A stretch of DNA of 64,000 nucleotides from Macrotis lagotis (Eukaryota; Chordata; Mammalia; Peramelemorphia; Peramelidae): assembly GCF_037893015.1 (NCBI RefSeq), contig NC_133658.1, positions 286,755,719-286,819,718 on the forward strand. Reading direction: 5' to 3'. Position 1 is the first letter of the stretch; the number at the start of each line of letters is the position of its first letter. Under the pieces are notes generated by a model, which was not told where the DNA came from, ran no database searches, and saw only the letters and a list, made by a program, of their open reading frames with translations. The position numbers were made by a program, and so were the translations under genes. This document shows positions 1-28,044 of this stretch, one piece after another.

Positions 1-465
1 TCACTGTTCCTTGTCTACTACTTGCAGTGGCTGCCTGAAATCCCTCCATTAAAGTGGTTCCTTTGGGTTAATTCACTGTTTTCAGGAAAGCCCCTGTGAG
101 AGTACAGCATGGATTGAACTGACCATCTAGCAAAGAGTTCTGGGGAAATGGGACCTGGAATGGATGTTTGCTAAGGAGGGGGGGTCAGGAAAAGTCTGGC
201 ATAAGTTCTCTTCATAATTTTTCCGGGGTTCCTGGAATGCCCAGACTTCATCCCTGAGTCACTCATTCCATTGAAGGTAGAGATGGCACTAAACCCTGTG
301 ATAGTTTCTCCTCCTCAACCCCTTCATTTCCTCACCTCATCATGAGACAATGAAAGCCAAAGGCAGGGTGATAGTATTCCCCAAATCCTGGGAAGTCCCA
401 GCCCTGCTCCTACCTTGGGAAGCCAGACTTGTGAGCACTGATATCCCCCACCTCATGTGTCCCAG

Positions 466-574
466 CCCCCGGAGGAGGATGCAGCCATCGTGGGGGCTAT
501 GAGGCTCGTCTCTGTCCTAATCGCAGCTATCACCATGGATAGAGCAGGTCGGAAGATTCTTCTCTTTGTCTCAG
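466..574 (+). CDS. SLC2A6: SLC2A6 exon, loop 8-9 and start of the next helix
   Basis: Phase 0 at the start after CCCAG, ending with one base of a split Ala codon before GTATGG. Reads [20 protein letters not shown] and then the MFS loop motif D-R-A-G-R-K. Human has DLAGRK, so Arg here is nearer the general sugar-porter consensus. Confidence 0.94.
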
Positions 575-2942
575 GTATGGCTCCTGCCCCACTGCCCAGA
601 GATGACAGCATCCCCCATTCCCTGACTATGAAACCTCCTTGTCTTCTCGGTTCACAGCATTCATTATGTTTGTGGCAAACCTGGCTCTGGGGCTCTATAA
701 CCAAATGAATCCCCAGCTTCCAGCCCCCAACACCACCATGGAGCTGACCAACTCGGCCCTTGAGAAGTCAGGTTCAGGGAACTACCTTATGCTGGTGCCC
801 CTCTTTGCCACCATGCTCTTCATCATGGGTATGTGCTGCTTGAGCCTCTACCCCCCCCACACATGCACCCAGGGTATGGACAGGAATGAGGAGGGTTGAT
901 AGGGTGAGAGAAGTTAATCAGGATAACCCTGGAGAGCCTGGGTCATTGCCTGGAACCCAAACAAGTAACTGGGATTGTGACATGCTCTATTTTGTGCATA
1001 CCCAAGCGACGGTTGGTGTATATCTATAATGTGTGAAAACAGAAATGGTCTATGGTCTATGTGGAATGGTGGGTTGAGCCTATGTGAATCTGAGGGGATG
1101 TTTGTGTTGGGGGCCTGGTCTGGGGTGCATGTACAACTGTGTGTATGGGGAAAGGGGCCAATCTGATCAGGGCTCCCTCTAGACTGGTATTGTCAAAGAG
1201 CCCTAAGGTATTAAGAAACCCCAAGAGTAGCTGGTGTTAGGGATATAGAGTGGACAGTTGATCCCACAATAATCCAGTACTAAGAACAGTGGATAAAATG
1301 CTGGGTCTAGAGTCAGGAAGACCAAGTTCAAATCTGGCCTCAAACTTTCCTAGCTATGTCACCCTGGGCAAGTCACTTACCTGTTTAACCTTGTTTCCTC
1401 TTCTGTAAAAAGAGCAGTAGAAAGGAAATGACAAAAGTACTCCAGTATCTTTACCAAGAAAAGAGGGTCACAAAGAGTTGGACACAATTGAAATGACTAA
1501 CAATATCATGATAGAGCCAAACTTCCTGCATCGGGTTTGGAAGGGGTTAGACAGTAAGGGGCAGTCACTCCCTTGGAAAGCTGAGCTCTTTTTTCACAGA
1601 ACCATTCTCAGCATTTGCTACCCACCTTGGGTCTCTCTTGCTCTCTTTCCATAGGCTATGCCATGGGCTGGGGCCCTATCACCTGGCTTCTCATGTCGGA
1701 GATCCTCCCACTGAAGGCCCGAGGGGTGGCCTCGGGGCTCTGTGTTCTGGTCAGCTGGCTCACAGCCTTCGGGCTCACCAAGGCTTTCCCACTGGTGGTG
1801 GTGAGTCCCATTCCACCAAGCCCACTTACAGGGAATAAGGATAAGAAGCAAGGATCGAGGAAGGCTGGGAACTCCTGCAAACTGACCCCATCCAGTTCTA
1901 GATATCAATGGCTCCAGCCTCCTGCTGCTCCCTATCTCTGGGCAGGACATGTAATACTTCATTCCTTCCTTCATTAGTTTATTGGTTCAAATAGCACATG
2001 TTAAATGTTAGATATACATAATGCACTATGCTGGGTGCTGGAGACCAGGCTGCTCTTTGGAGTTTATAGTATCATAACAGAAAGAAAAGATAGCAGTGAA
2101 TAAAAGGCAAAATGTGACGTGGCAAAAGTGCAAGTCTAAGGAGGGAAGCTATTTGGAATGCAGGACAAAGGTCACTCCTGAGCTCTCTCTGCTGGTGCCA
2201 AGACATGACAGGAACTGAAAGCAATTTACTCACCTCAACCCAAATATCAAATAAATCTAGCTCGGCCCTCCTTAACACTGTCGCTGGTTGAGAATGAAGG
2301 AGTCACTTGTAGGCTGGGAGAGTCTGAGTGTTCTTGGGAGACATAAAATGTAAGTTGTCTTAAAGACGTAAGATGTCAAAGGTCTAGAGGGAAGTTTACA
2401 TTCTACACAGGGGAAGCAGCATCATGAGCAAAGTCAGAAGGCTGAGAAAGCCTAGCATACAGTGGGTACATAAAAAGGTTTATTAAATGTAGAGTGAAAG
2501 CCCATGGGACATTTTGTGAACCATTTCACTGGTGCAGAGGGTCCTAGTAGTATGAGATAAGGTGGCCTTGAAGGCTCTTGTCCTTGGAGGGATGGTTTCT
2601 GAATAGGGCAAGGATGTAATGAAAACATCCCTGAGGTTGCTTATTAAGCAACAATGCCACGTAGTTTCAAGACTCAGCTGTTTCCTGTGGCAGGAGGGTG
2701 GAACATCTGATTCTCCATCCAACAAAAAACGATACTGACTGGGCTGTTCTCATTCATTCCCTTTTTCTGTTCCCTATCTTCTGCAGAAAGCTGTTGGCCT
2801 TCAAGTACCATTTTACTTCTTTGCTGCCGTCTGCCTGGTGAATCTGATCTTCACGGGTTGCTGTGTGCCAGAAACGAGGCGCCGGTCCTTGGAACAAATT
2901 GAATCGTTCTTCAGAACAGGGAGAAGGTCATTCCTGAGATAG
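466..2942 (+). CDS. SLC2A6: SLC2A6 (GLUT6) sugar transporter, 3' part of the gene (four coding exons)
   Basis: Class III facilitative sugar transporter of the major facilitator superfamily, in human found mainly on intracellular (lysosomal) membranes. Four exons, 466-574, 658-828, 1655-1800 and 2787-2942, join in frame to 193 codons plus TAG. They give the C-terminal part of the protein: the D-R-A-G-R-K loop motif, the N-T-T glycosylation sequon in the long extracellular loop, the [15 protein letters not shown] helix, a PETRRRS motif in place of the usual PETKGR, and the tail [11 protein letters not shown], which matches human GLUT6 as I recall it. Earlier exons lie left of position 1; nothing in 1-465 looks like one. 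The gene runs tail to tail with CACFD1, as in human. The GWGPITW and [10 protein letters not shown] matches make GLUT6 far more likely than GLUT8. Confidence 0.96.
658..828 (+). CDS. SLC2A6: SLC2A6 exon with the glycosylated extracellular loop
   Basis: Begins after TTCACAG and completes the Ala codon. Contains a helix ([14 protein letters not shown]), a hydrophilic loop with an N-T-T sequon, and the helix [12 protein letters not shown]. It ends with the first base of a Gly codon before GTATGT. The loop is shorter than in human GLUT6, as I recall it. Confidence 0.94.
1270..1505 (+). repeat. MAR1-type SINE in SLC2A6 intron
   Basis: tRNA-like head (GTGGATAAAATGCTGGGTC, GTTCAAATCTGG), then the body with TCTGTAAAA and the end AAAGAGTTGGACACAATTGA, typical of the older marsupial SINE MAR1. 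Confidence 0.75.
1655..1800 (+). CDS. SLC2A6: SLC2A6 exon, helix 10 to 11
   Basis: Starts after TTTCCATAG and reads [20 protein letters not shown] then KARGVASG, the most conserved stretch of GLUT6. It ends phase 0 at GTG before GTGAGT. The G-W-G-P-x-x-W motif is the sugar-facing helix 10 signature. Confidence 0.97.
2787..2942 (+). CDS. SLC2A6: SLC2A6 terminal exon with stop codon
   Basis: Starts after CTGCAG with [20 protein letters not shown], the last helix, followed by the cytosolic motif [15 protein letters not shown] and the end RTGRRSFLR, then TAG at 2940-2942. Arg-Arg replaces the Lys-Gly of the human PETKGRS motif. Confidence 0.97.
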   Translation, partial: KAVGLQVPFYFFAAVCLVNLIFTGCCVPETRRRSLEQIESFFRTGRRSFLR

Positions 2943-3953
2943 GAGAGATCAGGCTTTGGGAGACTGGGGAGGGTCCTAGAGGCAGGGATCAGGAGTTGAC
3001 ATACTGGATGGAATTGGGAAGAACTGTACATTCTGACCAAGAAGTGGTTCCTAGCTCTAAGTCTCCAGAGAATTCTGGTCTCAGCCACCTGATACATAGA
3101 GAGTAGATTTGAATATGGTCCTCCATCTCCACCCAAAAACTTCTAGAATCCACATTGCCCACCAGACTAAAGAAGATTCTATGGGCCGAGCAAGCAAGCA
3201 TTGTCCAATGAGAATGCCAGAGACAAGGAGCTATTTCTTATTAATCAATTGGGAACAAAGAATCAAGATCTAAGAGAGCACTGGACAAGGAGCAAGAAGA
3301 ACCAGCTCCTGTGACTCTGCCACTAACCTTTCTCTCACCCCATCCATTATCTGATTATTCAGTGGACATCATAACTCCTACCCTGTCAGCAGAGTGATCA
3401 TAAGGAGCAATTAAAATAATGAATTTTTATTTGGGGATCCAGGAAGCCCTGCAATAACATGTAAATCCTTGTTACTGACTGGTATATATACCTCTGTAAG
3501 GAAATATGGTTTCTGGAGACTGGGAAGGCAAGGGCCCTACTCATCAATTAACTGGTCAAAGGATATTGTCTGGCACATTTATCAGAGACAGAACATGTTC
3601 AAGACCCCATCTCCAAACAGGTCCTATGAACTTATAATTGAAATCAAATGCCAGGTGGGTGGAAAGTGGTGACCTAGCTCTGAGTTTTTCCCCACCTGAC
3701 CTCACACTGCCTTTTCCTCAGAGGGGAGGGGGGAAAAAAAAAAGAGTATGGGAGCTGCGCAGTCCACAACCTCTTTATAGAGGAGAAATAAAATGAAAAC
3801 CCCTCCTGCTACTCAAATAGTCCACTTCTAAAGTCCTTTGTAAATGAAGATGATATACTTCATATGTTATTTCGAGGGGGATTGTGTTGTAGTGGAATTA
3901 AGTTGTCCCAAACCATCCACATTCACTTGTCCAGCTGTCTCATGATTAATAAA
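2943..3953 (+). other. SLC2A6: SLC2A6 3' UTR region with candidate poly(A) signals
   Basis: Sequence after the stop codon has no coding potential. Candidate poly(A) hexamers are ATTAAA at 3410-3415 and AATAAA at 3787-3792 and 3948-3953. Which one is used cannot be decided from sequence. Confidence 0.5.
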
Positions 3954-4950
3954 CTTTCAAGATAATTGGCTGGGATCAGGGTTCAATCTAGTTCTCTCAA
4001 ATGTTCTTACATAATAGAGTCAACCCCCTCTTTTACATCTACTACCACCTCCACCATTATCAAGTAAAGCTCCAGGGCAATCTTTTTCCCACCTTGAAGT
4101 TAATTTTCTATGCTGTGACTCTGGGAGAGCAAAGTTCCCTGATTCACAAAGGAGAAAAGTCCAGAACTTGATCTTTCATACAAATTTCCATAGATTGGTT
4201 GCCCATCTTCCATTAAATGAAAAGTTAAAATAGAACATTTTAGAGGGCATAGGACAAATCAATGGAAAAAGCTGGGCTCTCCACACCCCAGCTCAGGCTC
4301 GGTTCACAGCATTTGTCAGACTCAGAAGGTCAGTGATCAGCTGTCTCCTTCCACCCAGTTGTGATCTAGTCAGCTTTGCCCCAATAACCTAAGAGCGGTC
4401 TACTTTGGAAAACTTTCCTCACCTAGTCTTAATATCACTGTCAAGGGATAGTTGATGAGGAACTCCTCATCCCTGCCCCAAGAGAGCTAAATTTTGACTA
4501 AACTATGACACTTCATCAGTAGACTTAGAAAAAAATATTTGAAGGGGTGGAGTTAGAGGATGCAACCAATGGTTTTCAATATCTGAAGCAGGATTAAATT
4601 TGTTATAATTGGTTCCAGAGGTCACAGCCGAATCAAATTACCAGGAGAAAGGTTTCAGTTAAACATAAGAATGAATTTTTGTAGTCATGAGTGACTTCAA
4701 AATTTAGTTAGTATTCAAACTATTCAAAACCAGATTAGTCACCTGTCAAATTCACTGCAGAAGTGATTCCTGCTTGGGACAGGAAGTTAGATAACCACTA
4801 AATTCCACTCAATTCTAATATTCTATAATACCCTAAAAATCCCTAAGATTCTAAAATTCTGTAAGTGCCCAAGCACCCTGAAAAGTTCCTAAGCACTTTA
4901 TACCAGGAAGGAATTAACAGGTATAGAAATTAGTGTTTATGTGTATACAG

Positions 4951-4953
<3 letters not shown>

Positions 4954-5003
<50 letters not shown>
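4954..5003. repeat. (TG)n microsatellite
   Basis: About 25 uninterrupted TG units, at the 3' border of the LINE fragment that follows. Confidence 0.98.
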
Positions 5004-5004
5004 T

Positions 5005-5880
5005 TGGTTCTTGTCCTTTGTTATTAAAGATGACCAAAATGACATCACTATGTTTGAGACAAATTACAGTGTGTCCGATTGTGGCTGATCAGACCAATAT
5101 ATGGTTGGAATGCTCTACCACAAGTTGGGCACAAATATTCCATGTAAACACCTGGAGTGGGTATTCTAAACTTACGGATGTCATTTCCTTTGAGCTACTT
5201 CAATTCTGCCTTCCTCAAAGAGCACAGTACCCTCACTGATGAGAGCAGGCCATGCTGAGTGGTCCTGTGCCAGTGTTTCCCATTCTGTACAATCAGTTCT
5301 AAAGTTCTTCAATGAGATCTTCAAGGTGTCTTGGTATCAATTCTTCTGCCCCCCTTGTGAGTACTTGCCCTGTGTGAGTTCCCTATAATTTTTTTTTTTG
5401 GCAAGCGTATGTCTGATGTGCATACAATATGTCCAGTCCATACTAGTTGCACTCTGCAGTAAGGTAGGAATGCTAGGCAGTTTAGCTTGAAAAAGGACCT
5501 CAGTCTGGAATCTTCTCCTGCCAGGTGATCTTCAGAATCTTCCTAAGACAATTTAAATGGAAGCGATTCAGTTTTCTGACATGGCGCTGGTAGACTGTCC
5601 AGGTTTCACAGGGAACAATGAGGTCAGCACAATGGCTCTGTAGACTTTCAGTTTGGTTGTAAGTCTAATACCTCTTCTCTCCCACACTTTCTTTTGGAGC
5701 CTCCCAAATACTGAGCTAGCTCTGGCAATGTGTGTATTAACCTCATTGTCAATGTGTACCTCCTTGGAAAGGACACTGCCAAGGTAAGTGAACTTGTCCA
5801 TGGTACTCAAAACTTCTCCATTTGTTGACAGCCACACACACCTATCTGAAAGTTCTGCCTCCCACACCTAACCCAGTGAC
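5005..5880 (-). mobile_element. LINE fragment, end of reverse transcriptase and 3' region
   Basis: The - strand frame 5568-5867 reads STMDKFTYLGSVLSKEVHID, then ARASSVFGRLQKKVWERRGI and LTTKLKVYRAIVL, the thumb region of a non-LTR retrotransposon polyprotein. After a frameshift the sequence continues with VYQRHVRKLNRFHLNCLRKI-like coding. The family resembles RTE-like elements, but the clade is not certain. Old and 5' truncated. Confidence 0.7.
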
Positions 5881-5945
5881 CAGAAAAACTCCACGCTCTA
5901 CTATCTGTATCTCATATTTATATGTACACATATATGTATAGATGT

Positions 5946-5973
5946 GTAAATATATATATATATATATATATCA
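5946..5973. repeat. (TA)n microsatellite
   Basis: About 13 TA units preceded by TATGTACACATATATG-like sequence. Confidence 0.9.
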
Positions 5974-6339
5974 AGACTCTAGAGACTTTATAGAGATAGT
6001 TATTCAATCATTTTTATGTCTTATCCTTGAAGTCATCTCCTGTGGTACCATCTTTTGTGATCCTTATAACTGTCATATCTTGCCCCAAACTTCAATTTGG
6101 TAGGCAATCCATCTCACTTGTTTTCAGGCTCATGCATTCAGAGAAGTTAAAAAAAAAAGTCATTCTGACAAATGTCACATTTTATTGCTCAAAATGCAAA
6201 TTACACTGGAAATTCAAACAAGGAAAATCTAGATAAATAGAAAAAGTTCTGGAAGAGATAATAAATATTCAAGTCTAGAGCAAAAAACCCTCAGTGGCTC
6301 AGGATAATCAGATCTTTTTCAGACTCCCTTTGTCCCTTA

Positions 6340-6485
6340 TTCTAGATACTATGTGGTACAATGGGAAGAACATTGTTGAGTCAGGAAACCTGTGTACTAG
6401 ACTTCTTGGCTCCTGTCATAAGCTCTGTGTGACCTCTCTCCTCTCTAGCTCTCAAACTCATTTGTAAAAAGAATCATAGGATGAC
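6340..6485 (+). repeat. MIR-like SINE fragment
   Basis: Pattern TGGTACAATGGGAAGAACA, then GAGTCAGGAAACC, then TGTGACCTC and CTCATTTGTAAAA, in the order of a MIR. Confidence 0.55.
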
Positions 6486-9400
6486 CTAAAGAATCCTTCA
6501 AAGCAGAAACACTATATTATTCCCAGAAAGTGCTTTTGTCTAAGGCTTTTTGCTTTACTATAGCGATTCTAACATGCATTATGATTTGTAATTAGAAATA
6601 GTACTTTCACTGAAAGTGTCATGATATTTCAATTACTTTTAACCACCATGTAAATAAAACTGCTTCTTCTGGGTTTATCAGCTACTCTTGTGCACAGGCA
6701 ATAAATGAATTAAAATGATTTGTGAAAAAAAAATCCTTCAAAGCACCAATGCACCAAAAATCCTACATCTTCCTTTCTTGCTTTAGCTCAGATACTTCAG
6801 AAATCCCGAGGAAGGTGTCCACCCACTTTATGAAGGCTGCTTCTCAGGGTTTTGGGGTCCACTAATAGATCTGAACAAAACCCAGGAATCACATGTCACT
6901 AACACTCAACCTAAACGTCACCCAAATTCCCTGAGTAACTGCCTGAGCCACAGTACTAAATGTATAGGTAGGCAAACAAGACAAACTGTCAAAAAGGGCC
7001 AGAAAGGCCAATGTCAGACTTACAGGGGAATCATTCAGATATACTACCAGACTCCTCTGGACACTGTAACCCTTCTGTAGTACGGTCCCTACTGCTTAGA
7101 TTTTACTTGATTAAAGAAAAATCTTTTGAAAAGACAGAAATCTCCACTTCAATCTATAAGGAGGTAGAATGGTCTTTTATTCACTGCATACACAAGAAGA
7201 AAAGATAATCTTGTAAGTCTAGAAGAACATTTGTTGCCTTCTCCAGCAATGCTTTCAATACAATGCTCCTCAGATCCTTTTTAGGTCACTTATGGCTGAG
7301 TTACTGTAGTGGTTCATGAACTCAAAAACAACATCCCCAAAGAGGAATGAACTACTTCTTTGAAGACACATATGTCTTTCTCCAGAGTACTAAATTCTAT
7401 TTTAACCTTAAATATCTTGCTGAGACTAAGCTTAGTCTGGCTCTGTGGGCAGTGATGGCTCCATTCTATTATGTTTATTTCCACAATCAATCATACCATC
7501 ACTGTGACCCTGGTGAGATCCGACATTTGCTAGAAAATGTTTAAAGTCCCACTTATCTAATTTTCCATTTCTAGTGATGCCCAGAGCTCCTGATAAGGAG
7601 AATTTAATATCCAACTATTTGCTCAATCCTTTCTGGTAACATGGCTCCTGTAAAATTATGTTTAGTGTTTTATCTAAGACATCAGCTCTGTAGTGTTTTA
7701 ACTTGTATAATAGTTACATCTCTGATCGCTAATATAAAATCTTACAAAGGGATAAATCAATCCCTTGGTACTCAGAAAGGGTTAAGGCCTGGCCCACTAC
7801 AAGGGCACTACACTAGTTCTGAAATTTTTAACAGTGATAGGTCCTTGCATCCCCTTGGGACTAATAAAATGCTGATTGCTGCCATCAGTGACCAGAATAT
7901 CAGTTAAGGACAGTGATGAATGATGAGATGGAGCCAACTAGGCCACAGGAAGTCAGGCAGAAAAGTCAGATTATTGTCTTAAAAAATACAAAATAGTAAC
8001 ATATGCAATAAAACCCCAAAGGTTCCATTTGATCAAAAACTCACAGGTCAAGGTGAATTCAAGTAAGCAATGATCCTGCCAGTGGGGAAGTTTGAAGTAC
8101 AAATTCTCCTAAGGAAAAACACAATGGTTCAGTATGGGAGTCCAGCTCCCAGTCTATATATTCTCACAAGCTAAGTCCAAAGCCCTTGAGAGGTGGCAGA
8201 AAAAGTCTGTTCTCCATCCCTAACTCCTATATCTACCTGGAATCAGTAATTAAAACTACAGCAAAAATGTGAACTATTAGAAGAGGACCCAGTAAAGAAT
8301 CTCTCAGCCCACTCCCAAGCCAGTGTGGCGCCACTGGTGTGCAGGTCTAATTCATACAAGTCTAGTTCATGCTGGGTTGTCCTCTAGTACTCTCCATGCA
8401 GCAGTAACCCTGGAAGTCCTTCAGGGACTCTAGAGAGGATAATCTCATCCCAATATGGCATAGGATCAAGGGAAACTTTTACATTGGCTGAAGTCAGACT
8501 ACTGCATAGAGATTGAATGATTACTGTGGATGATGTGTAGGGTGAAATCACAGGCAAGGGAGGAGACATGCCTGAAAAGGAAGGGTGGCAAATGAGATTA
8601 GTGAGTAGTCCAGGAAGCAAAGAGCTTGTGGTGGAAGATGAAATGTTTCTATTGTGGGCTTCCTCTCCATGCCCAGATCCCAATCTGGATCAGTCGTTAA
8701 TGACACAATGTAGAGACATCTCAGGCAAAAACCAGCATCTCTGCATTGAATTTAGGGCAGTGCACCAACCATTGAGCTGTCTCACCTTGTATTCATTACC
8801 AGACACCTGCATTTGAACTGCTGCTTATACAAGATAATTCACTAGTTTAAGGGCTTGGAGGAAGAAAACATAAAATGGGGGGGAGGGAGTTATATCTCCA
8901 TATGGATAAGAACAGCAAGTGCAAACATTTAAGAAAGGATGGTAGAAGTAGGGACTTCAACTGGTGTGATTTCTGCTCACATCCATCTTGAGAGATAATG
9001 AATCCAAAACTATAGTCCAACAGATCATGAAGAACGGTTCAAATGTGGTAAGTTCTAAATTGGCCTGAGCTGTGGTCCATACCTGGGACACAAGAGGACA
9101 TCCTGTGTCAGAGCCCTTGCTCTGGGCTTACCTATAGGAAGGCTCAGAAATGCTTCTTCACTGCACATCTTAGCACCAAGCATCTCCTGCTGGTAGCAAG
9201 GCCTGACTATCCCCTGGCTCTGGGAAGCCAATGGGGGATCACCAAGTAACAGTAGGATGGCATGTCAAGTGATTTGCATAAAATCCCATGGAAATTCAGA
9301 GGGTAGTATGGAGAACATCACTGGGGCTGCTCTTCCCCCATCACTCCTGCAACAGTTTCAGGTTAATCTCTCTCTAGAGGGAACCAGTCAAGAACCTTCC

Positions 9401-10594
9401 TGGGTCTGTAGCATGGTAAGGTCTGTGGAGAACACAGTGGTCTAATTAGTCATTCAAGCCCTGAGTTCCAGCTGACCTCAGTTCTACCAGAATAGAGTCA
9501 AAGGAGCAAATGGGAGGAGAGAGATCTCACATGTTAAGAAGCTCAAGTCTATCTTTTCACAAGTCTTTTTTATCCCAAGTGAGATATAAAGGAGAGTCCT
9601 TTACAACTAGCTTCCAAGGATCCAGTTTTCCAAACTCCATAACTTCATGCAGAGTGGGGGAAAGAGGGTCAAGAGGTGAAGAGAAACAGACAGAAGGCTG
9701 AGTTGGGCCCAGATGAAGAGGAGGCCTCCTGCCTACACAGCATTGGCCCTGACTGCTAGTGAAGGCAGACTGAATGTCAGTTTCTGGCCTCTTGAAATGC
9801 AGTCCCTGCCATCAGTAAACCATACTTTGTTCCTGATTTATAAATGGCCTTGAATGTCAGTTTGATGGCAATAGATGTTAGGGGGACATTTTGCCCTGTC
9901 CTGTACAACAAGGTCAGAATCTAAGGCGTCTCCTATCTCTACAGATCAAGGATGAAAACTTGTTTGAAGTTAGTAGTGGAAATGGGAAAGCAAGCTTTAC
10001 TCCCACATCCCTACTGGATCATTAGATAATTTTCAAAATATACTAACTGGCAGTCAGTTACAAGTCTAGAGGGGCAGAAAATGTGGAAGAGATTGCCTGC
10101 TCTGCTCCACTTCCAACTGAAGAACTCATGGCCCAAGAATCTGGGCAGCCAAACTTCCTCCTGAGGACTCTTGTCTTCCAGACCTATCTTGGGGTTCATG
10201 ATTTCTGCTTCAATTTTCTGTCTGCCTCAAGTCTTATAATTTCATCCCTACATGACCTGGAGTTAATTAGGCAGATACAGGCCAAAAGATGCAAGTCTGG
10301 TGGAGGATGAAAGAGTGTCTTCAAGGAATAAGGTGAGGAAGATAGGCAGGAACACCTGAGTTAGTGTTTTCCAAGCACTCACTATATGCTAGGCACTGTG
10401 AAAGAGTTCCTACTTAAATGTTTTTCTCAAAGTTGCCATATACTGAAGCACATGTCCTTGTCCTCTCCATTCCACTTTGATCAAGTGTCTGTCCTCCCAC
10501 AGAAATGGAAGACCTGGTGGTCCAGGAAACTGGAACTAGGGAAGAAAGGTTCATCTTAAGGCCAGAAAGGAAGGCCTCAATCCTGGCCAGAAGC

Positions 10595-27415
<16,821 letters not shown>

Positions 27416-27475
27416 TCACGACAGAGCGCCCCCTCCGCCAGACACCGGCAGCTCCACGTCGCCCGGGGCGCGCTG

Positions 27476-27623
27476 AATTGTGGGGGATGTGGCTCAGGGG
27501 GTGTAGCACCGCCCTCTCATTAGCATATTGGGGTGTGGCTTGAGGGGAAGGAAGGGGCAGCCTGCACAGGTGCGAGCGGCTGCGGGATCCGCCCACCTAA
27601 TTAACATGGGGAGGAGCCTAGGG
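27476..27623. promoter_or_regulatory. three imperfect copies of a G-rich promoter module
   Basis: Copies at 27476-27501, 27521-27546 and 27598-27623 share a pattern close to TGGGG-TGTGGCT-GAGGGG. On the - strand (the CACFD1 sense strand) they read as CACCC or C-rich boxes of the Sp/KLF type. The middle copy is next to ATGCTAAT, an octamer-like element. They lie about 130-280 bases upstream of the CACFD1 ATG. Confidence 0.5.
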
Positions 27624-27659
27624 GAGGGGCAGGATGGGAGAGCATGCCGCCCCCAGCAG

Positions 27660-28044
27660 AGTAAAGTAAAACCAACAAAAAGATAACCAAGAAAGTGGTT
27701 ACATTAGTTACTTTGAACTTAGAAATTTGACATTAGATATATAAAAAAATGAAAGAATGTGCTTTTTCAAATACATATGAAATATTCATAAATTGATCAT
27801 ATGTAGGATAAAGAGATAAATTCAGAAAAGCAGATGGTAAGCTTCTGAAAAGGGGAGTCTTGGAGGCATTATCGAAATTTAACAGATGGAAAAGCCAACA
27901 CTATGGTAAAGGAACTCCCCAAGATGACTCTTCGAGTTTGTGATGACACATGGATATGTGGTGGGGGTCCTGACCCTGACCTCGAACATGAATCCATAAA
28001 TTGTCTTTTCATTTCATGGCTGCAGTAGTTGTCTGCAGTGATTG
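27660..28044. other. intergenic, nothing recognised
   Basis: AT-rich sequence upstream of the CACFD1 CpG island without ORFs or repeats that I can name. Confidence 0.5.

Larger units (their letters stand above)
3954..10594. other. intergenic sequence and possible CACFD1 3' UTR
   Basis: Between the converging 3' ends of SLC2A6 and CACFD1 I see a (TG)n tract, a LINE fragment at about 5005-5880 and MIR-like pieces. The rest, especially 6500-10590, is unassigned. The human CACFD1 3' UTR is long, so part of 8800-10594 may be its 3' UTR on the - strand. AATAAA on that strand first appears as TTTATT near 7469 and 7172. No convincing ORF is present. Confidence 0.5.

Noticed and set aside
1-465. Search for an earlier SLC2A6 exon
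   Set aside because: No frame resembling the preceding GLUT6 segment with flanking splice sites was found.
4954-5003. Tandem repeats as a CRISPR array
   Set aside because: All tandem repeats are simple microsatellites without spacers, in a mammalian genome.
6500-9700. Possible old LTR element or pseudogene in the unassigned region
   Set aside because: I could not find paired ends, a primer-binding site, or protein similarity; left unassigned.
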